Source of the DNA: Reticulitermes speratus
Lineage: Eukaryota; Arthropoda; Insecta; Blattodea; Rhinotermitidae
Assembly: GCA_021186555.1 (NCBI GenBank)
Contig: JAJKFL010000005.1
Coordinates: forward strand, 4,348,321 to 4,412,320
Direction: 5' to 3'
DNA: 64,000 nt
In this document: positions 36,001-40,810 of the stretch, in pieces
Layout: each line of letters opens with the position of its first letter
Position numbering within the stretch: position 1 is the first letter of the stretch
Notes under the pieces: generated by a model
What the model was told of the DNA's origin: nothing
Seen by the model: only the letters and a program-made list of their open reading frames with translations
Databases searched by the model: none
Program-made: the position numbers and the translations under genes

Positions 36001-37474
36001 CCACAAACACTTTACTCCGCCATCTCCTGCCAAGTTAATATACCACTCTGGATTAACCATTCATTCCCTGTCCAGCTGTTTTTTTTTTTTCCAAACATTA
36101 AAATTGTGGCTACCCATGTTTATAGTGTTTATTTTTAAATTTTTATACTGTAATGTTCATTAACCTATGTTGATCTAGGTGCATTTTTCCTAATTCTGTG
36201 ATAATATTGCATTACCGTTTTCAGTTTTTAAAATAAAATAAACCTTTTAGAAGCAGAATATAAATGATCACAATGCACAAGATTTAAACAAAATTAAATT
36301 CTACAGTAAAAAGTATGTTTCACATTTCAGACCAAGTCTGCCACTTTACATAGGTGGTTCTGTGATGTAAAAAATACATGACGGAATGTATAGCACATTT
36401 TAATTTTAGAAATTTAATACAGTGGCAGTATTCCCATAACAGTGGGACTTGAATTCATGCAGTGACTTTTTAAATTTGTGATAGGCTGGTGAATTTTAAA
36501 ACAGAAAAACATATGCTACCAGGTTCCATGGAAGCCCTTTCTCCTGTCTTGAGGTCTACATTTATTCGGTTTTTTGAAACCAATATTGTGGTAATTTAAA
36601 AACTTTAAATGTCTAGATCCTGTGATATAAATAAACACTTAAAACAGATTCACAAACACGCAGGTGTGATCGTTTACACCAATAATTTTTTCACAAAAAA
36701 TTAAAAGGCTTTTGCACTTCAGTTTTGTGTTTCTAAGTGGCTGTACAGTTATTAGCATTGATCCAGTTTATTACCTGGTTTTTCCTTCCTTTGTGATCTC
36801 TTCCATTACATGACTGAACCACTGTATTTTTTTGGCTCATGTCATAGTTCTGTTTACTTTAGATCTTAATTTAAATCCCAGCATTCCGATTTTGTCCTTC
36901 TTTCCACATGATCAAACCACGTAGTCTTTTCTTGTCTAAATCCATTTACATATTTTGAATTCAAAAAATTTTTTGTAGTAGTGATTGTTGTCAGAATTGA
37001 ACCCAGTACTGTTTATGTACTCACCTTACGTTCTTACAACTACAATCTCAGGTGTTGTAATGACAACTAATTGCCTGAAAATTTGAACTAAGTCAGCATC
37101 CAGAAATGTGTAGTAAATGTACCTCTCCAACATAATTATAATGTAATAAATTAACCATTGCCACTAAACTGTAAGGAATATTATATTATATTGTATTGTA
37201 TTGTATTATATTATATTGTTGTCCTAGTTTAATGTTAAGTAGCCCCTGCAGTTCACACAGAATCATTTAAGAACCCACCATTCCTATGTAAAATATACAT
37301 TTTTGTTTTAATGGCTGTACCTGACATATAAATAGAATTACTATGCCACACATAGAAATATATGTGGTTACAATAAATTATGTTTCTACCAGGAGTGCTC
37401 AGACTTGCCATGGATCCAGATCAGTGATATTCTTCCAGGGGGCGCTGCACATCAGAACGGCCGCATAAAGAAAG
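5908..37474 (+). CDS. KIND-FERM-PDZ scaffold protein gene (PTPN13/FRMPD2-like), 16 exons, both ends missing
   Basis: Sixteen exons with AG/GT borders were joined by hand, and every splice phase but one fits. Joined coding length is 5441 nt, which becomes phase-consistent after allowing for one extra base in exon 14. Domain order is: last KIND helix (exon 1), linker with a GPEF motif (exons 2-3), FERM F1 (exons 4-5), F2 (exons 5-7), F3 (exons 8-9), acidic/basic linker (exons 10-11), PDZ1 (exons 11-13), very long low-complexity exon 14, and the start of PDZ2 (exons 15-16). In vertebrates this order is known from PTPN13 (a membrane-cortex scaffold phosphatase with five PDZ domains) and FRMPD2 (no phosphatase). 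FERM F3 and PDZ domains bind phosphoinositides and short C-terminal peptides at the plasma membrane or junctions. The window has no phosphatase domain, so the two family members cannot be told apart. The start codon, the KIND N-terminus and everything after PDZ2 lie outside. Confidence 0.9.
6181..6227 (-). ncRNA. Degenerate hammerhead-like motif at the 5' side of the Penelope-like fragment
   Basis: The minus strand reads CCGATGATGGAG then CTCTGAAACGTT. The first C of the core is kept but U is changed, so probably inactive. Confidence 0.3.
6886..7344 (+). pseudogene. GIY-YIG endonuclease remnant of the Penelope-like element
   Basis: The open reading frame is intact for 152 codons but isolated from its RT by stops upstream. 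The [19 protein letters not shown] segment carries the Y-x-G-Q-T-x-R core and the following basic helix. Confidence 0.85.
7526..7567 (+). ncRNA. Hammerhead-like motif at the 3' end of the Penelope-like fragment
   Basis: CTGATGA is followed by an AGAG/CTCT hairpin, GAAAC, then GTT. The 5' flank GAACC pairs with GGTTG after it (4 bp). Three unpaired bases precede stem II, so it is not canonical. Confidence 0.45.
7690..7823 (+). CDS. Exon 2: KIND-FERM linker
   Basis: It encodes about 44 residues beginning [12 protein letters not shown]. The sequence is basic, serine-rich and disordered, as expected for the long KIND-FERM linker. Acceptor ttgtag, donor AAAAG|gtattt, leaving two bases that pair in phase with exon 3 to give Ser. 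The Penelope-like retroelement fragment sits in the preceding intron. There is no homology signal in this exon itself, so the call rests on phase, splice sites and open frame. Confidence 0.65.
8197..8401 (+). CDS. Exon 3: linker plus entry of FERM F1 (GPEF motif)
   Basis: It encodes [15 protein letters not shown] through [19 protein letters not shown]. The GPEF motif (about residues 125-128 of the partial protein) just before FERM F1 is also seen in PTPN13. Acceptor tttcgtag; donor GCGAAG|gtaaat; ends in phase 0. Confidence 0.85.
8402..9431. other. Intron; DNA-transposon debris and one hammerhead-like motif
   Basis: Part of intron 3. Around 8575-8640 the sequence ctgataatccagcac twice suggests a pogo/Tigger-like end, but this is weak. 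A hammerhead-like motif is at 8865-8912. No coding frame with splice borders was found. Confidence 0.45.
8865..8912 (+). ncRNA. Hammerhead-like motif
   Basis: CCCCTGATGA, one extra T, stem II GACTA/TAGTC, GAAAA, self-complementary ACATATGT, then A and GGGG which pairs with CCCC. The core has one extra A in GAAAAC. Confidence 0.45.
9432..9952 (+). repeat. Dispersed repeat R, copy 2
   Basis: Same blocks as copy 1 (gcgcgttcgcgtaacca, attcagcgagatattatca, gcggacagacagacagacag) with a few indels, ending tttgcgaacgcgccaaaaaa. Lies in intron 3. Confidence 0.88.
9953..11064. other. Intron 3, AT-rich, nothing coding
   Basis: No splice-bounded frame. At 10395-10440 is a reverse motif with tttcagcagctgggacttgccatcttcaggc, a weak member of the hammerhead-like group. 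Confidence 0.5.
11065..11163 (+). CDS. Exon 4: FERM F1 (ubiquitin-like lobe), first strands
   Basis: It encodes 33 residues, [19 protein letters not shown] and onward to AGQVFE. This is the first beta hairpin of a FERM F1 lobe and resembles the PTPN13 KVNIMLLNGQ segment. Acceptor atttctag, donor GAG|gtgcga, phase 0 at both ends. It is too short and too far from a start codon to appear as a simple long ORF. Confidence 0.88.
11476..11600 (-). repeat. Half of a foldback element with a hammerhead-like motif
   Basis: Begins accaactagatgcac and includes a minus-strand core CCCCTGAAGATGATCAGG...CCGAAACATGTC at 11536-11575 with a TCAGG/CCTGA hairpin. No second arm was found nearby. Confidence 0.5.
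11601..12886. other. Intron 4, no gene seen
   Basis: AT-rich, with a (TATA)n run at 11800-11850 and a dispersed piece at 12240-12380 (tctctgaaacatctgttgat) related to the end of the Penelope-like fragment at 7551. Confidence 0.45.
12887..13101 (+). CDS. Exon 5: FERM F1 end and F1-F2 junction
   Basis: It encodes 71 residues, with [29 protein letters not shown] and [11 protein letters not shown]. The K(V/L)APxGW and hydrophobic xLYxRVKFF pieces are characteristic of FERM F1/F2 in the PTPN13/FRMPD2 group. Acceptor tgccag; donor GTACG|gtatgt; the last codon is split and completes as Arg with exon 6. Confidence 0.93.
13655..13755. repeat. Near-perfect hairpin
   Basis: Arms tctgtggtcttctgggtaat and attactcagaataccacaga, continuing through acacggcgtc atgtgg / ccacaggacgccatgt. 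This is a foldback of a common MITE end (ttctggg motif). Confidence 0.75.
13756..14251. other. Intron 5, no gene seen
   Basis: Contains a (ATG)n run at 14127-14153 followed by T-rich low complexity. Short open frames here lack splice-phase partners. Confidence 0.4.
14252..14440 (+). mobile_element. LINE 3' end with (TTAG)n tail
   Basis: The plus strand encodes [20 protein letters not shown] and then NFLTS, a sequence seen at the C-terminus of insect LINE reverse transcriptases. A ttagttagttattagttagt tail follows. 5'-truncated. Confidence 0.7.
14441..15024. other. Intron 5, nothing recognised
   Basis: AT-rich unique-looking sequence. No coding support. Confidence 0.45.
15025..15163 (+). CDS. 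Exon 6: FERM F2 (acyl-CoA-binding-like lobe)
   Basis: It encodes [20 protein letters not shown] and then [24 protein letters not shown]-like and [10 protein letters not shown] are hallmark FERM F2 helices. The acceptor is ttcacag and the donor CAG|gtatac. The reading frame has no ATG-led long ORF, so a simple ORF search misses this exon. Confidence 0.93.
15324..15533 (+). CDS. Exon 7: FERM F2 end
   Basis: It encodes 70 residues, [20 protein letters not shown] through [17 protein letters not shown] and GY..HFY are typical of the end of F2. Acceptor gttttaag, donor TGG|gtgagg, phase 0 to 0. Confidence 0.93.
15640..15835. repeat. Dispersed repeat, hAT-like, copy 1
   Basis: Opens acaggggtggccagaacacg and contains gttttaaaagattttctaaa with gaaactaacct, which recur at 44530-44710. 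CAGGGGTGGCCA is a typical hAT-type end, though no second end or target duplication was found. Confidence 0.5.
16004..16227 (+). CDS. Exon 8: FERM F3 (PH/PTB-like lobe)
   Basis: It encodes [20 protein letters not shown] and then [19 protein letters not shown]. The G-L-x-Y/F-...-F-x-W-x-x-I-x-x-x-S-Y-S/K pattern is the F3 lobe strand order. Acceptor tttcag; donor AACAA|gtgagt, with the split Lys codon finished by exon 9. Confidence 0.93.
16541..16660. mobile_element. Small foldback element
   Basis: Arms ccaacaactgcactttattt and aaataaagtgcatttgttgg extend through cttaagtatgtccattaa. The centre holds a single partial catatgtttcggctgcaat motif. Same ends as the larger hammerhead-like foldbacks. 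Confidence 0.85.
17019..17300 (-). mobile_element. tRNA-derived SINE, family C
   Basis: The minus-strand head has B-box gggttcgattccc and A-box-like gcgctacaaaccgg region. It is flanked by a 13-14 bp target duplication, cagtggtggtgggt (17004-17018 and 17302-17315). Second copy at 49906. Confidence 0.9.
17530..17621 (+). CDS. Exon 9: last helix of FERM F3
   Basis: It encodes [20 protein letters not shown] followed by a short polar tail. The long amphipathic helix closing F3 is expected here (compare CSYQHKFQLQMRAR-type helices in PTPN13). Acceptor ttcttgcag, donor GCAG|gtaagg, one base carried over to exon 10. Confidence 0.9.
17622..18026. other. Intron 9, no gene seen
   Basis: AT-rich; a cttccgaaacgtagtagtg piece at 17848 resembles the hammerhead-like 3' half but lacks the CTGA core. 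Confidence 0.4.
18027..19361. mobile_element. piggyBac-like non-autonomous element
   Basis: Both borders are TTAA (18027-18030 and 19358-19361). Ends are inverted: CCTTTAAAAGCCGG left against the reverse of CGGCTCTTAAAGG right. TTAA target choice is diagnostic of piggyBac. A short frame at 18639-18719, [20 protein letters not shown] then DSDEN, resembles the acidic start of a piggyBac transposase and stops at once, so the transposase is deleted. Confidence 0.75.
19362..20078. other. Intron 9, low-complexity runs only
   Basis: A GAT-rich stretch at 19575-19630 and a (TG)n run near 19690-19706. No coding frame with borders. Confidence 0.45.
20079..20366. mobile_element. Nested foldback element with a hammerhead-like motif
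   Basis: Outer arms (caccaactggatgcaactct and agagttgcatccggttggtg) enclose an inner perfect hairpin at 20161-20222 (cgtctttttcattggttcac and its inverse). The right side holds a good hammerhead-like motif. The left arm has lost it, perhaps through the inner insertion. Confidence 0.85.
20251..20294 (+). ncRNA. Best hammerhead-like motif in the window
   Basis: AACCC, CTGAAGA, one extra T, stem II GGCTCT/AGAGCC (6 bp, three-base loop), GAAA, short stem III in ACATATGT, then GTC as the cleavage-type triplet, then GGGTT pairing with AACCC. All invariant hammerhead positions are present apart from the extra base before stem II. Confidence 0.6.
20418..21029 (+). CDS. Exon 10: FERM-PDZ linker
   Basis: It encodes about 204 residues, [20 protein letters not shown] and onward. 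Mostly polar and rich in N, K, S and E, with no recognised domain. Probably disordered. Acceptor gttttag, donor CTCA|gtaagt. Phase carries from exon 9 (G) and into exon 11 (A). It begins directly after a nested foldback element whose right arm ends near 20366. Confidence 0.88.
21064..21378. mobile_element. piggyBac-like MITE with TTAA borders
   Basis: TTAA then CACTTTCACTGCC on the left, and GGCAATGAAAGTG then TTAA on the right. Non-coding, 315 bp, starts just after exon 10. Confidence 0.82.
21875..22000. mobile_element. Short piggyBac-like MITE with TTAA borders
   Basis: TTAA CCCTTTGGGGC ... TGGTGCCAAAGG TTAA. 126 bp; ends related to the neighbouring TTAA elements. Confidence 0.7.
22001..22739. 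other. Intron 10, no gene seen
   Basis: AT-rich. A gtgttaacccttaaatctcg piece near 22707 may be another TTAA-element border. Confidence 0.4.
22740..22985 (+). repeat. Dispersed MITE-like repeat
   Basis: Contains ctgaagatggaagcagtggg and ttcctccaaaacattggt. It pairs with the reverse copy at 24880-25075. Confidence 0.6.
23167..23583 (-). mobile_element. tRNA-derived SINE, family B
   Basis: Full copy with (ATT)n tail at the left and tRNA-like head at the right (gggttcgatcccgaccgagg on the minus strand). A 13-bp target duplication tctgttgaggatt flanks it (23154-23166 and 23584-23596). Confidence 0.93.
23690..24690. mobile_element. Foldback element with SINE nested in its right arm
   Basis: The left arm (gtttattgattctgcaaata, acaacactataaatgatttt) and the right arm (aatcatttatagtgttgtat, ... 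aatcaataaac) are inverted copies. Both arms hold degenerate hammerhead-like cores (23767-23815 minus, 24151-24186 plus). The right arm is split by a family B SINE. Confidence 0.8.
24243..24656 (+). mobile_element. tRNA-derived SINE, family B, nested
   Basis: Head gtcgacctcggtggactagt, B-box gggttcgatcccg, (ATT)n tail. Target duplication attgatcggagaat on both sides. Confidence 0.93.
24880..25075 (-). repeat. Dispersed MITE-like repeat, reverse copy
   Basis: Minus-strand counterpart of 22740-22985, with accaatgttttagagggact and cttcagggtaatcc. It reaches to within about 15 bp of the exon 11 acceptor. Confidence 0.6.
25089..25212 (+). CDS. Exon 11: linker into PDZ1
   Basis: It encodes [20 protein letters not shown] through [10 protein letters not shown]. 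The hydrophobic ILRIVK segment is the likely first beta strand of PDZ1. Acceptor ttttccag, donor GTAAA|gtgagt, leaving AA for a split Lys codon. Confidence 0.85.
25430..25720 (+). pseudogene. Possible Penelope-like C-terminal remnant
   Basis: In mixed frames, [15 protein letters not shown] and then [16 protein letters not shown] resemble the tail that follows GIY-YIG in some Penelope-like elements. Frameshifted and short; the call is weak. Confidence 0.35.
25988..26109 (+). CDS. Exon 12: PDZ1, carboxylate-binding loop
   Basis: It encodes [20 protein letters not shown], then [27 protein letters not shown] is the GLGF-type peptide-carboxylate loop, and V-x-P-x-G-P-A-A is the next PDZ signature. 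Acceptor ttgtag, donor AGAG|gtacag. Confidence 0.93.
26416..26889 (+). CDS. Exon 13: PDZ1 end and following linker (3' border uncertain)
   Basis: It opens [20 protein letters not shown] and ends the PDZ fold with a VEILLSQL strand; [11 protein letters not shown] is the canonical G-D-x-I/L-x-x-V-N-G region and completes PDZ1. The frame stays open to a TGA at 26946-26948. A donor leaving one base is needed to meet exon 14. The best candidate is ATTC|gtaaca after 26889, which is weak; AATAA|gtgtaa after 26694 would also keep the frame. Confidence 0.85.
26890..27131. other. Start of intron 13
   Basis: Sequence right after the presumed exon 13 donor; the exon 13 frame runs on to a TGA at 26946. 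Confidence 0.4.
27132..27256. repeat. 42-bp tandem repeat, three copies
   Basis: Unit begins ttacaatgccactcacagac; starts at 27139, 27181 and 27223. Open in one frame but without splice support. Confidence 0.9.
27257..28264. other. Intron 13, no gene seen
   Basis: AT-rich, nothing recognised on either strand. Confidence 0.45.
28265..28650. repeat. Composite MITE-like repeat with (ACAT)n
   Basis: The plus strand reads [11 protein letters not shown] and the minus strand [17 protein letters not shown], both common insect transposon-derived pseudo-peptides. An (acat)n microsatellite at 28370-28442 lies between them. Confidence 0.55.
28651..29379. other. Intron 13, (AAT)n at 29284-29316
   Basis: Unique-looking AT-rich sequence plus an (aat)n microsatellite. 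Confidence 0.45.
29380..29640 (-). pseudogene. LINE reverse-transcriptase tail fragment
   Basis: The minus strand encodes [20 protein letters not shown] and then MQRRVFW, matching the 'YG.E.W.L....E..L' region after the LINE RT fingers and palm. Short and frameshifted. Confidence 0.55.
29763..32190 (+). CDS. Exon 14: giant low-complexity exon with Cys/His cluster, 9-residue repeats and a frameshift
   Basis: It encodes about 809 residues, opening [20 protein letters not shown] after the split codon. Composition is rich in N, S, E and K, and mostly looks disordered. Two features stand out. At 30521-30627 is a Cys/His cluster, CRCFEC, PLKVLC, HICVNC, GHSLCC. At about 30772-30990 is a 9-residue tandem repeat. 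The first frame ends at a TGA at 31808-31810, and the reading continues in the +1 frame from about 31788 ([10 protein letters not shown]) to the donor TTCAG|gttagt. One surplus base near 31788-31806 explains this and restores downstream phase. Acceptor attttcag. Vertebrate relatives also have long unstructured inter-PDZ regions. Confidence 0.82.
30521..30627 (+). other. SIAH/RING-like Cys/His cluster inside exon 14
   Basis: Reading in frame, the order is C-x-C-x2-C, then PLKVLC, four residues, H-I-C-V-N-C, five residues around GH, and CC. The spacing C-x2-C...P-x3-C-x4-H-x-C-x2-C...CC resembles the first part of a SIAH-type RING finger. A full cross-brace is not complete, so zinc binding is only possible. 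Confidence 0.45.
30772..30990 (+). repeat. 27-bp coding tandem repeat (9 residues) in exon 14
   Basis: About eight copies with consensus E-(S/Y)-V-P-A-D-R-x-L, for example ESVPADR-like, [18 protein letters not shown]. The frame is kept in all copies, which supports translation. The function is unknown. Confidence 0.85.
32191..32732. other. Intron 14, no gene seen
   Basis: AT-rich, no repeats recognised. Confidence 0.45.
32733..33021. mobile_element. Foldback element with paired hammerhead-like motifs
   Basis: Nearly complete palindrome: aacaaatcacaaattacaca at the left and tgtgtaatttgtgattt at the right. Each arm has a hammerhead-like core (minus 32791-32832, plus 32922-32967) with GGCC stem II, GAAACATATGTA and GGGG. 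Confidence 0.92.
32922..32967 (+). ncRNA. Hammerhead-like motif, right arm
   Basis: CCTCTGAAGATGGCC...GGGCTGAAACATATGTAGGGG. Stem II GGCC/GGCT, triplet GTA, stem I CC(T)C/GGGG. The mirror copy is on the minus strand at 32791-32832. Confidence 0.45.
33022..33444. other. Intron 14 remainder
   Basis: At about 33245-33375 a degenerate minus-strand SINE-like tail may be present (catttgcctcgagggagaaa). No coding frame. Confidence 0.35.
33445..33629 (+). CDS. Exon 15: linker and start of PDZ2
   Basis: It encodes [20 protein letters not shown] and ends [19 protein letters not shown] is a PDZ carboxylate-loop variant. Acceptor tttccag, donor GAG|gtgtgt. It enters with one base carried over from exon 14 and leaves in phase 0. 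Confidence 0.87.
33630..34294. other. Intron 15, no gene seen
   Basis: AT-rich, nothing recognised. Confidence 0.45.
34295..35252. repeat. 43-bp satellite with everted TGACCT/(A/G)GGTCA half-sites
   Basis: About 22 copies of a unit ttgacctacactaaagggtc + acagtgccctttcagaccat + cag. Many copies have TGACCT, eight bases, then GGGTCA or AGGTCA. Each unit also holds AAAGGG...CCCTTT, a short hairpin. Variant subunits (gttgttctacagtaatgggtc) recur in a higher-order pattern. Confidence 0.95.
35484..35700 (+). mobile_element. tRNA-derived SINE, family E, diverged
   Basis: Begins gtgccatggcttaggtggtt and has B-box-like ggttcaatcccag and atttgtggtggac. More diverged than the three copies at 42-49 kb. 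Confidence 0.85.
35701..37392. other. Intron 15, AT-rich, no gene seen
   Basis: No repeats with clear copies in the window and no splice-bounded frame. A (TATTG)n-like run is near 37180-37215. Confidence 0.5.
37393..37474 (+). CDS. Exon 16: PDZ2, middle part
   Basis: It encodes [20 protein letters not shown] and QNGRIKKG, a standard PDZ strand-turn (I-x-x-I-x-P-G-G-A-A-x-x-x-G-x-I/L-x-x-G). Acceptor ctaccag, donor AAAG|gtaggg. The next exon must begin with the rest of a Gly codon followed by a GD-type strand. No such exon was seen up to base 64000. Confidence 0.92.
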
Positions 37475-38213
37475 GTAGGGAGGTGTATTCTACAGGGTGA
37501 CATTATTTGGTTCTTTCACATTTCTGTGTTATACTTTTGATATGTACATTTGTTACATGATGGAACCCCTGTCTTAGGACACAGTGGCGATATAGAAGTT
37601 GAAGACTAATTTTAAATTCAGTGTACCCTTTGTGATGCCAGTCGTGTTAATTTAAATGCTAGGTACATCAGGTACAATAATTTCACTGCATTTTATCGCA
37701 GTTGACATCACAAAAGATTACTGTCGTTGTGTAAGTTCTTACGTGTAATTTTTTTGTTATTACTTCTATATTTGGCCTGCACATTTAATCAGAGGAATGT
37801 TGCATTTGGATATATCCTTCACTCGCTGGTTCAGTGGCATCAGACCATTTTCAAGCCTCTTAATTATTTAAAGTTTTTGAGGAATTGTTAATGTAGCTTT
37901 TTTTTTTTTTTTTTTTTGATTCATCCCATTTTGTTATAATTAACTGATGATAAACTATAAATTTCCGTCAGACACAAAAATTGTTATAGTTATGTAATAA
38001 TGTGTGTTACATGTTTCGGTCATATTTTGAATTTGACCGTCTTTAGGCATTAATATACATTATCTAAAACCAAGGTGGACATGCCTTAAAAATATATTTT
38101 TGTGATTTGTGTGATCTCACGAATTTTACAAATGTCTTTATAATGTAGCGTTACGTGTTAGTTAAGTCTTTGTTGTGTTATTGAAGGCTTGCCACATTAA
38201 CGATTAATTATCC
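37475..38213. other. Start of the last intron, with T-run and a hammerhead-like motif
   Basis: A run of about 20 T at 37896-37918. A minus-strand motif at 38009-38049 reads CCTAAAGACGGTC...GACCGAAACATGT, with the CTGA core changed to CTAA. No exon continuing PDZ2. Confidence 0.5.
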
Positions 38214-38448
38214 ATACAACACTTGAACACTGCACGTACGTTTATTTACTTTCTTGCAACATGTTTCGGCTCTTTTATTCGGCCATCATCAGGCACAAAC
38301 ACAAGTACATAATCGGAAAAGTATGCTATGAATGAGGCATACTTTTCCGATTATGTACTTGTGTTTGTGCCTGATGATGGCCGAATAAAACAGCCGAAAC
38401 ATGTTGCAGGAAAGTAAATAAACGTACGTGCAGTGTTCAAGTGTTGTG
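38214..38448. mobile_element. Foldback element with paired hammerhead-like motifs
   Basis: Palindrome, arms acaacacttgaacactgcac and gtgcagtgttcaagtgttgt. Both arms contain CTGATGATGGCCGAATAAAA...GCCGAAACATGTTGC (minus 38256-38296, plus 38366-38411). The arm centre (gcatacttttccgattatgt) is also mirrored. Confidence 0.95.
38366..38411 (+). ncRNA. Hammerhead-like motif, right arm
   Basis: TGC, CTGATGA, extra T, stem II GGC/GCC, GAAACATGTT, then GCA. The arm-mirror copy is on the minus strand at 38256-38296. Stem I is only 3 bp here. Confidence 0.45.
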
Positions 38449-38479
38449 TCTGTCTGGATAATAAATCGGTATTGATTAA

Positions 38480-38727
38480 CTAACTTTCCTTCAATCACGT
38501 GTTTCAGAAGGCGTAGAAACTGCCTTCTGAAACACGTGATTGAAGGAAAGTTAGAAGGAAGGATAGAAATGACTGGAAGACGAGGGAGAAGACGTAAGCA
38601 GCTATTGGATGACCTTAAGGAAAAGAGAGGATACTGGAAATTGAAAGAGGAAGCACTAGATCGCAGTCAATGGAGATCTCGCTTTGGAAGAGGCTACGGA
38701 CCTGTCGTAAGACAGACTGCAGAATGA
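38480..38727 (+). pseudogene. LINE RT C-terminus with a folded-back 5' end
   Basis: The plus strand encodes LEGRIEMTGRRGRRRKQLLD and ends GYGPVVRQTAE then stop, the same C-terminus as at 58930-59230. The first 33 bp (38522-38554) are repeated in perfect inverse at 38480-38512. Confidence 0.85.
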
Positions 38728-38756
38728 ATGATTAACTGTTACCTAAATTTACATAC

Positions 38757-39160
38757 CGTCGCCTCGGTGGACTAGTGGTTAGCGTGCTCGCCACTGGACC
38801 CAAGGTTCGCGGGTCCGATCCCGACCGAGGTCGATGGATTTTTAAGGATGATAAAAATCCGGAGCACCACTTCCTTCGGAGGGGAAGTAAAGCCGTCGGT
38901 CCCATGTCGTAGATTTACTGCATGTAAAAGAACCTTACGGGCATGAATAAAAATGTTGCGTAAGCCAAATTGCCTCCATTTCTCATCCAAGTCTCCTGAC
39001 TGCCTGCCAGATGGCTCTGGCGTGCACATCAGGATCGATAGAACACTAAGCGCGGCTAGCTGGACGGTCACCAGCTGCCATGAATGCGCATGACTTAGTA
39101 ACCTCGGCAAGAGGAGGCCCAGGCCCATACAGGGCTGTTGAGCCAAGAATTATTATTATT
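38757..39160 (+). mobile_element. tRNA-derived SINE, family B
   Basis: Head, body and (ATT)n tail complete. Target duplication aaatttacatacc on both sides (38744-38756 and about 39164-39176). Confidence 0.93.
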
Positions 39161-39176
39161 ATTAAATTTACATACC

Positions 39177-39519
39177 ACATTCTTTCTAAAATTGTTAAAA
39201 TTATGTACTTTTTGTGTGGTTTATTTACATATGTAGGCGTGTTTTCTTGGATTCGGTGGTTTCAAACCGTATGATATTATTGTATTCTGGCGTTCAGTCT
39301 TTTGTTGAAATGTGTGTGTTGCCGAGGTTATTGTGTTGCGTGTGGGCGTAGTTTGACAACTTCTTATGTCTAGCTGCCTGGTGTACTGTGAGGACAGCGA
39401 TGTAGGAGATAGCAAGCACACAAAAAAGTACTGTATTTACAAGAAATGTACCTGAATTACGGTTGGAAACACTATGTGACGTTGAATATCCTAGTGCAGC
39501 TATATGTACCACGGTCTGT
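39177..39519. other. No gene recognised
   Basis: A minus-strand frame of about 117 codons overlaps here and continues into the adjacent SINE, with no known domain and no splice support. Confidence 0.35.
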
Positions 39520-39908
39520 GTTGTTGTTTGTTTGTTTGTCCCTGTCGCTCCAACGCGGAGCATAGGGGCCTCCTTTCGGAGGTTTCTATGGTCATGTCTG
39601 TTGATGTAGTGAGTGACCAGCCCACTGACCGCACAAGTTCTACTCAATCCTGATGTCAGGCAGTCAGGAGACTTGGGTGAGAAATGGCCGCTGAATTTTG
39701 CTTACGAAACATTTCTATTCATGCCCGTAAGATTCTTTTACATGCCGTAAATCTACGACATGGGACCGACGGCTTTATTTCCCCTCCAAAGGAAGTTGTG
39801 CTACGGATTTTTATCACCCTTAAAAATCCATCGCCCTCGGTCGGGATCGAACTCGCGAACATAGGGTCCAGTGGCGAGCACGCTAACCACTAGTCCACCG
39901 AGGTCGAC
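39520..39908 (-). mobile_element. SINE with family B head and a different 3' tail
   Basis: The head (ccgaggtcgac side) and caggcagtcaggagacttgg body match family B, but the tail is gttgttgtttgtttgtttgt + ccctgtcgctccaacgcgga rather than the (ATT)n tail. Target duplication accacggtctgt flanks it. Confidence 0.85.
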
Positions 39909-40206
39909 ACCACGGTCTGTACCATTAAGAAATTCTGCGTTTTGCCCGCGCAGTGTATGTGTTTCATATGAGTACCAATTATGTCCTTAAACGGCATTAG
40001 CAGTTTGGTCTTGCAAATGGATACACACTCTGTTCTCTGTGAGGTACGAACTGAATTTTCTTATCTAATGTAGATTAAAGTCAGTCTTCAAATGGTTAAA
40101 TGGGAATTAGGTAGTAATGTCTGTCTTCTCAAGTACTTCTAAATCCTAAGTATTTCCTTATATGGAAGGGGCCACTGCTTTGCTGTCTTTTGTGTATGTA
40201 AAGATG

Positions 40207-40604
40207 CAGGGGCGCACCCAAAGGGGGGGGGGGTTGCAGCCCGGCAGCACCCCCCAAAATCGAAATTAAAAAAAAACAGATTTTGTAGATATTACGATAT
40301 CAAAAGTTTTACGTGATTTACCCTTCAGCTGAAATCAGCCACTGAAATCGGCTGATGACTAGCACATTAGGATTTTGAAAAATAAATTAATAAAATTAAA
40401 AAAAAAAAACAAAACGAAAGGACACTGTGATTGAGTCATGGAACATGTATATATAACGTGTGTATATAAATTCAGTTGCAGACAGTGTTATGTTATACTT
40501 ACATAATTTTTATAACATAATTTTTAAAATTAAACGTAAATTATATATAGCCTCAGGGTCAGCCCCCTCTCCCCCCCAATTGAAAAATTCTGCTTGCGCA
40601 CCTG
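40207..40604. mobile_element. hAT-like MITE
   Basis: Ends CAGGGGCGCACCCA and the inverse of tgcttgcgcacctg. An 8-bp target duplication taaagatg lies at 40199-40206 and 40605-40612. Eight bases and CAGGGGCG ends are typical of hAT. Non-coding. Confidence 0.85.
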
Positions 40605-40730
40605 TAAAGATGGATTCAGTTTCTTTTGTATTTTGCTTTTGTCTGCCGCAGCGCTACAAAAGGCAGAAGATCAGTAGCAGTGAGATAGGTAAAGGAGCGT
40701 TATTTTGGTGTCTGGCAGTATATATACAGG

Positions 40731-40810
40731 GCATACACAAAAGAATGGTGCGGTTTCAATAATGAATATTATTTAAACCGCACCATTCTTTTGTGTATGC
40801 CCTGTATATA
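40731..40810. mobile_element. 80-bp palindromic MITE, copy 1
   Basis: tatacagggcatacacaaaa ... ttttgtgtatgccctgtata, arms about 36 bp. Copies at 41493 and 60443. Confidence 0.92.

Noticed and set aside
40639..40687. Possible next PDZ2 exon (ctgccgcag acceptor, gatag|gtaaag donor)
   Set aside because: In the phase required after exon 16 it has a stop codon and no PDZ residues.
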